A program made the position numbers and the translations under genes. From Pseudomonas viridiflava (GTDB lineage: Bacteria > Pseudomonadota > Gammaproteobacteria > Pseudomonadales > Pseudomonadaceae), in the NCBI RefSeq assembly GCF_900589395.1, contig NZ_UUIS01000027.1:379002-443001 (forward strand): a stretch of 64,000 bases of DNA, read 5' to 3'. Under the pieces are notes generated by a model. The model made no database searches, had not been told where the DNA came from, and saw only the letters and a program-made list of their open reading frames with translations. Numbering within the stretch: the stretch's first letter is position 1; every line of letters starts with the position of its first letter. Below are positions 20,801 to 29,550 of the stretch, piece by piece.

Positions 20801-21115
20801 ATGACGAAGTCGGAGTTGATCGAACGAATTGTCACCCATCAGGGGCTGCTCTCATCCAAGGATGTGGAGTTGGCCATCAAGACCATGCTCGAACAAATGT
20901 CTCAATGCCTGGCCACTGGCGATCGTATCGAAATACGAGGCTTCGGCAGCTTCTCACTGCATTACCGTGCCCCTCGCCTGGGACGTAATCCCAAGACCGG
21001 CCAGTCGGTCAGCCTGGACGGCAAGTTCGTTCCACACTTCAAGCCGGGCAAGGAGCTGCGTGACCGGGTCAATGAGGAAGAAGAGGGCTTTGTCCACGAA
21101 GCACAGAAGGATTGA
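20801..21115 (+). CDS. ihfB: Integration host factor subunit beta
   Basis: A 104-residue DNA-bending protein of the HU/IHF family that acts with IHF-alpha. It begins [10 protein letters not shown] and has the [15 protein letters not shown] core and the arm [19 protein letters not shown] lies just before the ATG. The 237-base region before it, after the rpsA terminator, should hold its own promoter. The lapA-type gene begins three bases after its stop. Confidence 0.97.
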   Translation: MTKSELIERIVTHQGLLSSKDVELAIKTMLEQMSQCLATGDRIEIRGFGSFSLHYRAPRLGRNPKTGQSVSLDGKFVPHFKPGKELRDRVNEEEEGFVHEAQKD

Positions 21116-21118
21116 TTG

Positions 21119-21361
21119 ATGCGCACGTTCAAGAAAGTGATTTCGATTGTGGCTTTACTGCTGATGGTTGCAGTGGTCGCCGTGTTTGTTCTGGAGAATC
21201 GTCAGCCTGTCGGGCTCACGTTCTTCGGCTGGACAGCTCCCCAACTGTCCTTGGCGGTACCCGTGATTCTGGCCTTGTTGCTGGGCATGTTGATCGGCCC
21301 TGTATTGACCTGGTTTGCCGGGCTCAGAAAGAAGCGTACGGTTTCCACGCGCTCTGCTTGA
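21119..21361 (+). CDS. LapA-domain (DUF1049) inner-membrane protein
   Basis: An 80-residue protein with two hydrophobic helices (about residues 7-27 and 43-65) and a basic tail. This matches the short LapA/YciS proteins of lipopolysaccharide assembly, commonly found after ihfB or rpsA. ATG 21119 starts three bases after the ihfB TGA, so the two are in one transcript. Confidence 0.85.
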   Translation: MRTFKKVISIVALLLMVAVVAVFVLENRQPVGLTFFGWTAPQLSLAVPVILALLLGMLIGPVLTWFAGLRKKRTVSTRSA

Positions 21362-21781
21362 GATAACCGTGTGGGCCTGTATGGATCGCAGGCGTGCATG
21401 AAGACGTGTTCAGGCGCTACTGTCCTGGCTGAATAATGCAGATGCTGTGTCAGCGACGCCGGTCTCGTCCTGGTCTGAGTCAGACGTTGCTCAGCTTTGG
21501 CGTAGGATATTCAGTTTTATTTGTAAGAATTCTCTCTGTTTTGCCACGCAAGCCTGTGTCGGATTTGCAGTTCATTTCGGTTTGCTCCCTTCAGGTCGTC
21601 ATTGGCGGTCTTCTTCGCTGAATCTGCAAATATCCTCTCTCTTTTATAAGTGCCCGGTGTGAGTTGAAAGTTGCCGGTCGCCATGCAAAATGCGCCTTTC
21701 CTGTCGAGAAGCCTGCCAGTCAGGATTTCCATGGGCCGGTCTGCAGTCTGCAATGCCGGGTCCTGATGCCGAGGTCATTGC
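21362..21781. other. AT-richer spacer at the O-antigen locus boundary
   Basis: 420 bases without a convincing gene. Base composition drops against the neighbours between about 21480 and 21660 (for example TTCAGTTTTATTTGTAAGAA). Short open frames on both strands show no recognisable protein or good RBS. In other pseudomonads this position, after ihfB, begins the variable O-antigen cluster with wzz; here no such gene is present. It may be a remnant of a lost cassette and may hold the promoter of the next gene. Confidence 0.5.
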
Positions 21782-23239
21782 ATGCATTATCCGCACATTG
21801 TTCATCACGGCGCGACCGAGCGTGTCACCGGTTCGTGTCATCAGTTGTATGTGGATATGCATACCAGCGTACTGATCGACTGCGGTGCCGATCATGAAGT
21901 CGCCGGTCTGCCTGTGCTGCAAGTCAGGCCCGCCACGCTCAGGGCGCTGATCGTGACGCATGTGCACAACGACCACGTCGGTCGCCTGCATGAGCTCCTG
22001 GCTTCAGGCTTCAAGGGACCTATTCTGTGCAGCGAGGCTTCGGCCAGGCTATTGCCGCTGGTGATGGAGGACGTGCTCAAGCATACGAACACCCATGAAC
22101 CTGCGCAGATCAAGCGTGTGCTGGAAACCATACGGCGCAGGATCGTCGCCTTGCCATTCGAGCGCTGGTTCATGCTCGTCGATACGCCTACCTTGCAGTG
22201 TCGCTTGCGCCTGCAACGGGCCGGCCACATCCTCGGCTCGGCTTATGTCGAATTCGATCTGCAGTACCCTGGTGCCGGGCAACGTGTACGCCTGGTATTT
22301 TCCGGGGATCTAGGCGCTTCCCACACCCCCATCCTGCGCTGTGCCCGTTCACCGGAACATGCCGACATCCTGGTGCTGGAGAGCACTTATGGTGACCGGT
22401 TGCACGCCGATCGCACACAGCGACAGGCGCGTCTGGAGCAGGTCATCGACCAGGCGCTGGAAAACGGCGGCAGTGTGCTGCTGCCAGCTTTCAGCATCGG
22501 GCGTACGCAAGAGTTGATCTATGAGCTTGAGGATATTCTTCGTCGCAAAGCCCTGCTGAGTCCTGCAGGCGTGCCGCAGCAGCGCCTGGATCAGCGCGCG
22601 CTCCTCGACTGGGCAAAATTGCCGGTGATCCTGGATTCGCCCTTGGCCAGCCGTTTTACCAAGGTGTATCGCATGTTCCATGCCGACTGGGATGCTCAGG
22701 CGCGTCAACGCCTTGAGCAGGGCCGTACGCCCTTGGGGTTTGATCAACTGATCACAGTCGATGGCCATGTGCAGCACATGCAGATCGTCAACCATCTGGC
22801 CGGTACGGCGCGTCCTGCCATTGTGATTGCCGGTCACGGGATGTGTTCGGGTGGACGAATCGTCAATTACCTCAAGGCCATGTTGGGGGATCCTCGGCAT
22901 CACATCGTATTTGTCGGTTATCAGGCCAAAGGCACGCCCGGGCACATGATTCAGGCGCAGGAACGCTCGAAAAAGCCTGCACAAGTCGAGCTGAACGGTG
23001 CATTTCATGATATCCGCGCCGGTGTCACGACAGTGGCGGGGTATTCTGCGCACGCTGATCAGCAAGGGCTGGTGAACTTCGTTACCGGAATGTCGCAATG
23101 GCCAGCTCAGATTCGCCTGGTCCACGGCGAACGCGCTGCCAAGGCCGCCCTGGGGCAAGCACTTCTCAAGGTCTATCAGGATAATGGCAAGGCATTGCAA
23201 TTACTGATTCCCGGCCCGCCAGAGCCACACCCTCATTAA
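21782..23239 (+). CDS. Beta-CASP metallo-beta-lactamase RNA-specificity protein
   Basis: A 485-residue MBL-fold protein of the RNA-processing (beta-CASP/RMMBL) class. Motifs in order are VTHVHNDHVGRL (HxHxDH metal site, about residue 60), GHILGSAYVEF, SGDLG, LESTYGDRLH, PAFSIGRTQEL, DSPLASRFTKVY, AGHGMCSGGRI and the C-terminal GYSAHADQ. This layout is shared with CPSF73-like and YsgC/TTHA0252-type nucleases, so an endo- or exoribonuclease is the best guess. No substrate is indicated. It stands alone at the edge of the O-antigen locus. Confidence 0.85.
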   Translation: MHYPHIVHHGATERVTGSCHQLYVDMHTSVLIDCGADHEVAGLPVLQVRPATLRALIVTHVHNDHVGRLHELLASGFKGPILCSEASARLLPLVMEDVLKHTNTHEPAQIKRVLETIRRRIVALPFERWFMLVDTPTLQCRLRLQRAGHILGSAYVEFDLQYPGAGQRVRLVFSGDLGASHTPILRCARSPEHADILVLESTYGDRLHADRTQRQARLEQVIDQALENGGSVLLPAFSIGRTQELIYELEDILRRKALLSPAGVPQQRLDQRALLDWAKLPVILDSPLASRFTKVYRMFHADWDAQARQRLEQGRTPLGFDQLITVDGHVQHMQIVNHLAGTARPAIVIAGHGMCSGGRIVNYLKAMLGDPRHHIVFVGYQAKGTPGHMIQAQERSKKPAQVELNGAFHDIRAGVTTVAGYSAHADQQGLVNFVTGMSQWPAQIRLVHGERAAKAALGQALLKVYQDNGKALQLLIPGPPEPHPH

Positions 23240-23537
23240 TTGCACACTCATGCATGCGTTGGAGGATCGCTTCTTGGTGCCGGGGGAAAAACTCTGTAGG
23301 ACACGCCCTGCATGAACGTGGCGTTTGTCTGACGTGCATCTGGGAAAGGGGCAGGCAGTGGCGGGCTGGGGCCGAATACCCTTTGCAGGGCGAGGTGCGT
23401 GCATCTGGCGCCGGCGCCGGTTGCGGTGGGGTGGTTGGTGAAAGCGGTTTGAATGGGAGGTTGATGTTAGACTGCCCGGCCTGTTCGGATGAACGTTTAC
23501 ACGTGTAATAAAGGGTCCAGCTAATGAGACACGGCGC
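23240..23537 (+). other. Spacer before the wbp-type genes
   Basis: 298 bases without a gene. It is GC-rich with no clear terminator. A possible promoter near 23448-23476 (TTGAAT and TTAGAC) precedes the epimerase gene. The five-codon frame beginning at 23524 stops just inside the next start codon. Confidence 0.35.
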
Positions 23538-24521
23538 ATGACGGATACACCTGTCTCCATCATTGCAGTGACCGGTGCAACGGGATTTGTCGGCAGTGCA
23601 GTGGTTCGACAGCTTTCAGATCAGAGGTCCTGCCGTGTTCGCGCGGCGGTGCGTCGCAACAATGGGCTGGCCGGTGCACGCATCGAAGTCGTGAACGTGG
23701 GCGATCTTGCGCCTGACAATCAATGGCAGGCGCTGGTCCAGGGGTGTGATGTGGTCATCCATTGCGCCGCCCGCGTGCATGTATTGAACGATTCCACGAG
23801 TGATCCTGAGGCTGAGTATTTTCGCGCCAATGTGGCCGCGACGCTGAACCTGGCCAGGCAGGCCGCTCAGGCGGGCGTCAAACGCTTTATCTTCATCAGT
23901 TCGATCAAGGTCAATGGCGAGCATACACAACCCGGCCTGCCGTTTCGTGCCGATGATCGTGCCGCGCCGCTGGACCCTTACGGGGCGTCCAAGCAGGCAG
24001 CCGAAGAGGGCTTGCGCGAACTGGCCGTGCGCACTGCCATGGAGGTGGTCATCGTGCGTCCCGTGCTGGTCTACGGACCGGGTGTCAAAGCCAACTTCAG
24101 AAACATGATGCGCTGGCTGGACAAGGGCATACCACTGCCGCTGGGAGCCATCGACAACCGTCGCAGCCTGGTGGCGCTGGGCAACCTGGTGGATCTGGTG
24201 ATCAGGTGCATCGATCATCCGAACGCGGCCAACCAGACCTTCCTGGTCAGTGACGGCCATGACCTGTCGACCACGCAACTGTTACAGCGCATGGCGTGCG
24301 CGCTTGGCAAGCCTGCGCGCCTGTTGCCGGTGCCGATGAACGTGCTGACAGGGTTGGCTCGAATGCTGGGCAAGCGTGCCTTTTCGCAGCGACTGTGCGG
24401 TTCATTGCAGGTCGACATTGAAAAAACGTGCACATTGCTCGATTGGACCCCGCCGGTCGGTATCGATGAGGCAATGAACGAAACCGCTGCCTATTTCCTG
24501 GAACACAAACGACATGCTTGA
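23538..24521 (+). CDS. NAD-dependent epimerase/dehydratase, WbpV-like
   Basis: A 327-residue extended SDR with TGATGFVGSAVVRQL at the N-terminus, the catalytic Ser in FISSIKVNGE and YGASK (Tyr-Lys pair). Position just before a WbpL-type transferase and a WbpM-type dehydratase is that of WbpV-like enzymes, which reduce the 4-keto sugar made by WbpM to UDP-QuiNAc or UDP-FucNAc type donors. The exact sugar cannot be told from sequence. It overlaps the next gene by eight bases. Confidence 0.82.
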   Translation: MTDTPVSIIAVTGATGFVGSAVVRQLSDQRSCRVRAAVRRNNGLAGARIEVVNVGDLAPDNQWQALVQGCDVVIHCAARVHVLNDSTSDPEAEYFRANVAATLNLARQAAQAGVKRFIFISSIKVNGEHTQPGLPFRADDRAAPLDPYGASKQAAEEGLRELAVRTAMEVVIVRPVLVYGPGVKANFRNMMRWLDKGIPLPLGAIDNRRSLVALGNLVDLVIRCIDHPNAANQTFLVSDGHDLSTTQLLQRMACALGKPARLLPVPMNVLTGLARMLGKRAFSQRLCGSLQVDIEKTCTLLDWTPPVGIDEAMNETAAYFLEHKRHA

Positions 24522-25530
24522 GTGGTTGTGGGTTGTTGCGATTGCCCTGTTATCGCTGTCATTGACCGCTGTGGTCCGACGTTATGCCTTGTCCAGAAGC
24601 CTGATGGACATTCCCAACGCGCGCAGTTCGCATTCGATTCCCACGCCCAGAGGGGGAGGGGTGTCGATTGTGCTTGCCTTTCTGCTGGCTGTGGCGCTGG
24701 CGGGCGCCAGTGGGCGGATGAACCTGGATTTCCTCTTGGCAATGGTCGGTGGTGGAGGGCTGGTGGCCGTTATCGGATTCATGGATGACCACGGCCATAT
24801 CGCTGCGCGATGGCGGCTGCTGGGTCACTTCGTGGCGGCTGCCTGGGCCCTGTTCTGGCTGGGAGGCATGGCACCGCTGGATCTGTTCGGCTGGCGCCTG
24901 AATTCAGGCTGGATCAGTGCGCTGCTGGCGACCTTCTATCTGGTCTGGATGCTCAATCTTTACAACTTCATGGACGGTATCGACGGCATTGCAAGTGTCG
25001 AAGCGGTAACTGTTTGCCTTGGCGCTTGTCTAATCCACCACGTTACAGGTTTCAGCGACCTGGTCTTTGCCCCTGCGCTGCTGGCCGCCGCCGCCGCGGG
25101 CTTTCTGTACTGGAACTTTCCACCGGCCCGGATCTTCATGGGCGACGCCGGCAGTGGGTTTCTGGGCATTGCCCTGGGGGTGCTGTCGGTGCAGGCCGCC
25201 TGGGCCTCATCATCATTGTTCTGGGCCTGGCTGATCTTGCTGGGTTGCTTTGTGGTCGATGCCACGTTGACCTTGCTACGTCGGCTGTCTCGCGGCGAAA
25301 AGGTTTACCAGGCTCATCGCAGCCATGCCTACCAGTTCGCCTCACGCGAATATGGTCGTCATCTGCCGGTAACCCTGGCCGTGGCCGCGATCAATGTCGG
25401 CTGGTTACTACCCTGGGCTTTCGCGGCTGCATTGGGCTGGGTCGACGGTCTGACCGCTGTGCTGCTGTCGTACGTGCCATTGGCTGCGCTGGCGTTGAGA
25501 TTCAGGGCCGGTCAGTCGGAAGGTAATTGA
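24514..25530 (+). CDS. Undecaprenyl-phosphate sugar-1-phosphate transferase, WbpL/MraY family
   Basis: A 338-residue polytopic membrane protein of the MraY/WecA/WbpL family that starts glycan assembly on undecaprenyl phosphate. Motifs are PNARSSHSIPTPRGGG near residue 36, IGFMDDHGHI (Mg-binding Asp pair), LNLYNFMDGIDGIA and FMGDAGSGFLG, then the HRSHAYQF C-terminal signature. About ten hydrophobic helices are visible. It starts inside the end of the epimerase gene. Confidence 0.9.
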   Translation: MLEWLWVVAIALLSLSLTAVVRRYALSRSLMDIPNARSSHSIPTPRGGGVSIVLAFLLAVALAGASGRMNLDFLLAMVGGGGLVAVIGFMDDHGHIAARWRLLGHFVAAAWALFWLGGMAPLDLFGWRLNSGWISALLATFYLVWMLNLYNFMDGIDGIASVEAVTVCLGACLIHHVTGFSDLVFAPALLAAAAAGFLYWNFPPARIFMGDAGSGFLGIALGVLSVQAAWASSSLFWAWLILLGCFVVDATLTLLRRLSRGEKVYQAHRSHAYQFASREYGRHLPVTLAVAAINVGWLLPWAFAAALGWVDGLTAVLLSYVPLAALALRFRAGQSEGN

Positions 25531-25644
25531 CACCCCGGGTTTCGGGTTTTTGATATAGATTGTCGTAATCTTGTCTGCGCATTACAGATACACACAGCTG
25601 CAGTCAGGGTTCAAACGAGGTGAAAGGGATTGGGTGAAGGAGTC

Positions 25645-27639
25645 ATGGGCAAGTTGCGAGCTTTTCTGCTGGCACTGCCGCGCCGGCAAAAGCGAATAAT
25701 TCAGGTCTCGACCGATGTGTTACTGGTCTGGATCGCCCTGTGGGCGTCGTTTCTGGTCCGCCTGGGAGTCGACGATCTGGTCAACCCCCTGGAAAAGCAC
25801 ACCTGGCTGTTCATCAGTGCACCCGTGGTGGCCATCCCGCTGTTCATTCGTTTCGGCATGTACCGCGCCGTCATGCGCTATTTCGGCAACGATGCATTGA
25901 TTGCGATTATCAAGGCGGTCACCCTGTCGGCCCTGATCCTGGGGTGCATGGTCTATGCCTACAGCAATCACCAGCAGATCGTGCCGCGTTCGATCATGTT
26001 CAACTACTGGTGGTTGAGCATGGTGATGATCGGCGGCTTGCGTCTGGCGATGCGTCAGTATTTTCTCGGTGACTGGTTCGCTGCCGTCCAGCATGTACCG
26101 TTCGCCAATCGCGATGACGGTTTGCGTAAAGTGGCGATCTATGGCGCCGGTGCTGCCGGCAACCAGTTGGTCGCGGCCCTGCGCATGGGTCGCCTGATGC
26201 GTCCGGTGGCGTTCATTGATGACGATGAGTCGATTTCCAACCGGGTCATCTCCGGCCTGCTGGTCTACAAGCCCAAGCACATCCAGCGCATGATCGAGGT
26301 GACCGGTGCCCAGGAGATTCTCCTGGCCATTCCGTCGTCCACCCGCGGCCGGCGTCGCGAAGTGCTGGGTTATCTCGAAGGATTTCCGCTGCACGTGCGC
26401 AGTGTGCCTGGTTTCATGGACCTGGCTGCAGGACGTGTGAAGGTCGACGACCTGCAGGAAATCGACATCGCCGACCTGCTCGGTCGTGATTCGGTGCCGG
26501 CCCGCGAGAACCTGCTCGAGCACTGCATCAAGGGCCAGACTGTCCTGGTGACCGGTGCCGGCGGTTCGATCGGATCTGAACTGTGTCGGCAGATCCTGTT
26601 GCTCAAGCCCACCGCGCTGCTGCTGTTCGACCACAGTGAGTTCAACCTCTACACCATCCTCAGTGAGCTCGAGCAGCGCATCAGCCGTGAATCGCTGACG
26701 GTCAAGCTGTTGCCTATCCTGGGGTCGGTGCGCAACCATCCCAGGATGGTCGACATCATGAAGACCTGGCAGGTCGACACGGTCTACCATGCCGCCGCCT
26801 ACAAGCATGTGCCGATGGTCGAGCACAACATCGCCGAAGGCGTCGTCAACAATGTGGTCGGTACTCTCAACACCGCGCAAGCAGCCCTGCAGGCCGGTGT
26901 CTCGAATTTCGTGCTGATCTCCACTGACAAGGCGGTCAGGCCGACCAATGTGATGGGCAGCACCAAGCGCCTCTCGGAAATGATCCTCCAGGCCCTGAGT
27001 CGCGAAGCCGCACCGGTGATGTTCGGCGACCAGTCCAATGTGCATCAGGTCAACAAGACCCGTTTCAGCATGGTTCGCTTCGGCAACGTACTGGGCTCAT
27101 CGGGCTCGGTGATTCCGTTATTCCACAAGCAGATCCAGTCGGGCGGGCCGCTGACGGTCACGCATCCGAAGATAACCCGGTATTTCATGACCATCCCGGA
27201 AGCGGCGCAGCTGGTTATCCAGGCCGGTTCCATGGGGCAGGGGGGCGATGTATTTGTCCTCGACATGGGTGAACCGGTCAGGATCATCGAACTGGCCGAG
27301 AAGATGATTCATCTTTCAGGCTTGAGCATCCGTTCGGAAAAGAACCCGCATGGCGACATTTCCATCGAGTTCACGGGCCTGCGGCCTGGTGAAAAGCTTT
27401 ACGAAGAATTGCTGATCGGTGACAACGTCGTGGCCACCGAGCACCCGATGATCATGAGCGCCAGCGAGGACTATCTGCCTTGGGAAGTCATGAAGGTGCT
27501 GCTCACCCGCTTGCTGACAGCCGTCAACAATGACGACTACACCACCGTACGCCAGCTGTTGCGCGAGACGGTCAGCGGTTATGCCCCCGATGGCGAAATC
27601 GTCGACTGGATCTATCAGGAGCGTTGCCAGGAAACCTGA
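25645..27639 (+). CDS. UDP-GlcNAc 4,6-dehydratase, WbpM family
   Basis: A 664-residue membrane-anchored nucleotide-sugar dehydratase. Four N-terminal hydrophobic helices (about 1-140) precede a first Rossmann domain (IYGAGAAGNQLV) and the catalytic SDR domain (VTGAGGSIGSELC). The WbpM active-site pattern MxxxK appears in TNVMGSTKRLSE. It makes UDP-4-keto-6-deoxy sugars for the O-antigen. ATG 25645 gives a protein starting MGKLRAFLLALPRR, like P. aeruginosa WbpM; a TTG at 25630 with GAGG upstream is possible, because AAGGAG is only two bases before the ATG. Confidence 0.92.
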   Translation: MGKLRAFLLALPRRQKRIIQVSTDVLLVWIALWASFLVRLGVDDLVNPLEKHTWLFISAPVVAIPLFIRFGMYRAVMRYFGNDALIAIIKAVTLSALILGCMVYAYSNHQQIVPRSIMFNYWWLSMVMIGGLRLAMRQYFLGDWFAAVQHVPFANRDDGLRKVAIYGAGAAGNQLVAALRMGRLMRPVAFIDDDESISNRVISGLLVYKPKHIQRMIEVTGAQEILLAIPSSTRGRRREVLGYLEGFPLHVRSVPGFMDLAAGRVKVDDLQEIDIADLLGRDSVPARENLLEHCIKGQTVLVTGAGGSIGSELCRQILLLKPTALLLFDHSEFNLYTILSELEQRISRESLTVKLLPILGSVRNHPRMVDIMKTWQVDTVYHAAAYKHVPMVEHNIAEGVVNNVVGTLNTAQAALQAGVSNFVLISTDKAVRPTNVMGSTKRLSEMILQALSREAAPVMFGDQSNVHQVNKTRFSMVRFGNVLGSSGSVIPLFHKQIQSGGPLTVTHPKITRYFMTIPEAAQLVIQAGSMGQGGDVFVLDMGEPVRIIELAEKMIHLSGLSIRSEKNPHGDISIEFTGLRPGEKLYEELLIGDNVVATEHPMIMSASEDYLPWEVMKVLLTRLLTAVNNDDYTTVRQLLRETVSGYAPDGEIVDWIYQERCQET

Positions 27640-27786
27640 TCGCGGCCTGTGAAACCCTGCTTTCTGAGCATTTTCAACGACACACCCCGATACGCTCTGG
27701 CGTTGTCGTGGGGCCGTGGATTCAACTAGTTTGCACGGGCAGCACCGGATTGCTGCCTCGAACCTGTGAATCTACGGAGTACCTTT

Positions 27787-28116
27787 ATGCGCAATGTCTT
27801 GTTTTCTTCCCTGCTGGCTGCACTGCTTGCCACCGTTTCGACAGGCGCTCTGGCCAGTACGCCTGCGCCTGCTGCTGCAACCCCTCAGGCGGCGTCAGCC
27901 ACGATGCAGCAGTCGGTCGACAAGACCAACATCAATACGGCCGATGCCGAATCCTTGCAAAAGAACCTGTCGGGCATCGGTGCCAACAAGGCAGCCGCCA
28001 TCGTGGCGTATCGTGAAGCCAACGGCAACTTCACCTCGGTGGATGAACTGCTCGAGGTCAAGGGCATCGGCAAGACCCTGCTGGATCGCAACCGCGACCG
28101 AATCAGCCTCGAGTAA
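27787..28116 (+). CDS. Secreted ComEA-type helix-hairpin-helix protein
   Basis: A 109-residue protein with a signal peptide (about residues 1-22, VLFSSLLAALLATVSTGALA), a Pro/Ala linker and a ComEA DNA-binding repeat (NINTADAESLQ, GIGANKAAAIVAYREANG, FTSVDELLEVKGIGKTLLDRNR). ACGGAG is upstream of ATG 27787. ComEA proteins bind incoming DNA in the periplasm of competent cells; here no other competence gene is near. It is commonly next to wbpM in pseudomonads. Confidence 0.88.
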   Translation: MRNVLFSSLLAALLATVSTGALASTPAPAAATPQAASATMQQSVDKTNINTADAESLQKNLSGIGANKAAAIVAYREANGNFTSVDELLEVKGIGKTLLDRNRDRISLE

Positions 28117-28134
28117 AACCCTACCTGGATGAGC

Positions 28135-28162
28135 AAAGGCCGATCACTGATCGGCCTTTGTG
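28135..28162 (+). terminator. Terminator after the ComEA-like gene
   Basis: A perfect 12-base palindromic stem (AAAGGCCGATCA / TGATCGGCCTTT) with almost no loop is followed by a weak T-rich stretch. It may work on both strands. Confidence 0.75.
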
Positions 28163-28275
28163 CTTCTACGCACAACGCCACCGTACCTTGACACATTGCA
28201 TGTCGACCGACATATTGCTCTTTGAATTACGGTCAACATATGAAAGGCCTGTCAAGGCCGCTTCAAGGGGTTTAT

Positions 28276-29550
28276 ATGAGTGCGCGTCGCATTGTGGTAA
28301 CTGGCATGGGGCTGGTAACGCCATTGGGAACCGGGCTCGAAACGGTGTGGCAACGCCTGTTGGCAGGGCGTTCGGGCATCGTCCGGCTGTCCGAAGACGT
28401 GGTCCTCGACCTGCCGACAAAGGTCGGAGGGCGTGTGCCGGGGCTTGAGCTTGACGGCGTAGCTGGCTTCGATCCCGAGATGGCCGCCTCTGTCAAAGAA
28501 CAGAAAAAGATGGACCGCTTCATCCTGTTTGCTCTGGCCGCCGCCAGGCAGGCCTTGCATCAGTCCGGCTGGACAGCAACCACTGAAGACGAGCAGGCGC
28601 GCACCGCCACAGTGATCGGTTCCGGCATCGGCGGCTTCGGGGCCATTGCCGAGGCGGTGCGCATTACCGACAGCCGTGGTCCGCGGCGCTTGTCACCGTT
28701 CACGATTCCGTCCTTTCTGGTCAATCTGGCTGCCGGGCATGTGTCGATCCAGCATGGTTTCAAAGGCCCGCTGGGCGCGCCGGTTACAGCCTGTGCCGCC
28801 GGTGTACAGGCGATTGGCGATGCCGCGCGGATGATTCGCGACCGGGAGGCCGACATTGCCGTGTGCGGTGGCGCGGAAGCGGCCATTGATCGGGTCAGCC
28901 TCGCCGGATTTGCCGCTGCCAGGGCCTTGTCCTGTGGGTTCAACGAAACCCCGGAGCAGGCTTCAAGGCCCTTTGATCGCGACCGTGACGGGTTTGTCAT
29001 GGGCGAGGGCGCCGGCATGCTGGTCATCGAGTCGCTGGAACATGCGCTGGCGCGGGGCGCCACGCCGATTGTCGAAATCGTCGGCTACGGCACCAGCGCC
29101 GATGCCTACCACCTCACGGCCGGACCCGAAGATGGCAGCGGTGCCCAGCGGGCGATGCGCGCTGCTCTTCGCCAGGCCGGGATCCAGGCCTCGCAGGTTC
29201 AACACCTCAACGCCCATGCCACCTCCACACCTGTAGGCGACAAGGGCGAGCTGGCCGCGATCAAGGCGGTGTTCGGCGAGCAGAATGCTGTGGCGGTGAC
29301 CTCGACCAAATCGGCCACCGGCCATCTGTTGGGCGCCGCTGGCGGCATCGAGGCGGTGTTTACCGCCCTGGCGATTCGTGACCAGAGGGTGCCTGCGACA
29401 CTGAACCTCGACCACCCGGATGAAGCGGCACACGGTGTCGACATTGTGCGCGGCGCTGCCCGTTCGATGCCGATCGAGTACGCGCTGTCCAACGGCTTCG
29501 GCTTTGGTGGTGTCAACGCCAGCCTGTTGCTCAAGCGCTGGACGGCCTGA
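28276..29550 (+). CDS. fabF: 3-oxoacyl-ACP synthase II (second FabF)
   Basis: A 424-residue beta-ketoacyl-ACP synthase with the full Cys-His-His set: TACAAGVQAIG (Cys about 173), NAHATSTPVGD and KSATGHLLGAAGG. Length and sequence are those of FabF. It is outside the usual fabD-fabG-acpP-fabF cluster, so it is probably the second FabF of pseudomonads, whose housekeeping role is uncertain. AAGGGG lies just before the ATG at 28276. A TetR gene lies tail to tail with no spacer. Confidence 0.88.
   Translation: MSARRIVVTGMGLVTPLGTGLETVWQRLLAGRSGIVRLSEDVVLDLPTKVGGRVPGLELDGVAGFDPEMAASVKEQKKMDRFILFALAAARQALHQSGWTATTEDEQARTATVIGSGIGGFGAIAEAVRITDSRGPRRLSPFTIPSFLVNLAAGHVSIQHGFKGPLGAPVTACAAGVQAIGDAARMIRDREADIAVCGGAEAAIDRVSLAGFAAARALSCGFNETPEQASRPFDRDRDGFVMGEGAGMLVIESLEHALARGATPIVEIVGYGTSADAYHLTAGPEDGSGAQRAMRAALRQAGIQASQVQHLNAHATSTPVGDKGELAAIKAVFGEQNAVAVTSTKSATGHLLGAAGGIEAVFTALAIRDQRVPATLNLDHPDEAAHGVDIVRGAARSMPIEYALSNGFGFGGVNASLLLKRWTA

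Noticed and set aside
21436..21753. Short frames of 60 to 80 codons on both strands in the spacer after the LapA-domain gene
   Set aside because: No RBS, no known family and overlapping in both directions. I cannot support a gene, though a decayed one is possible.
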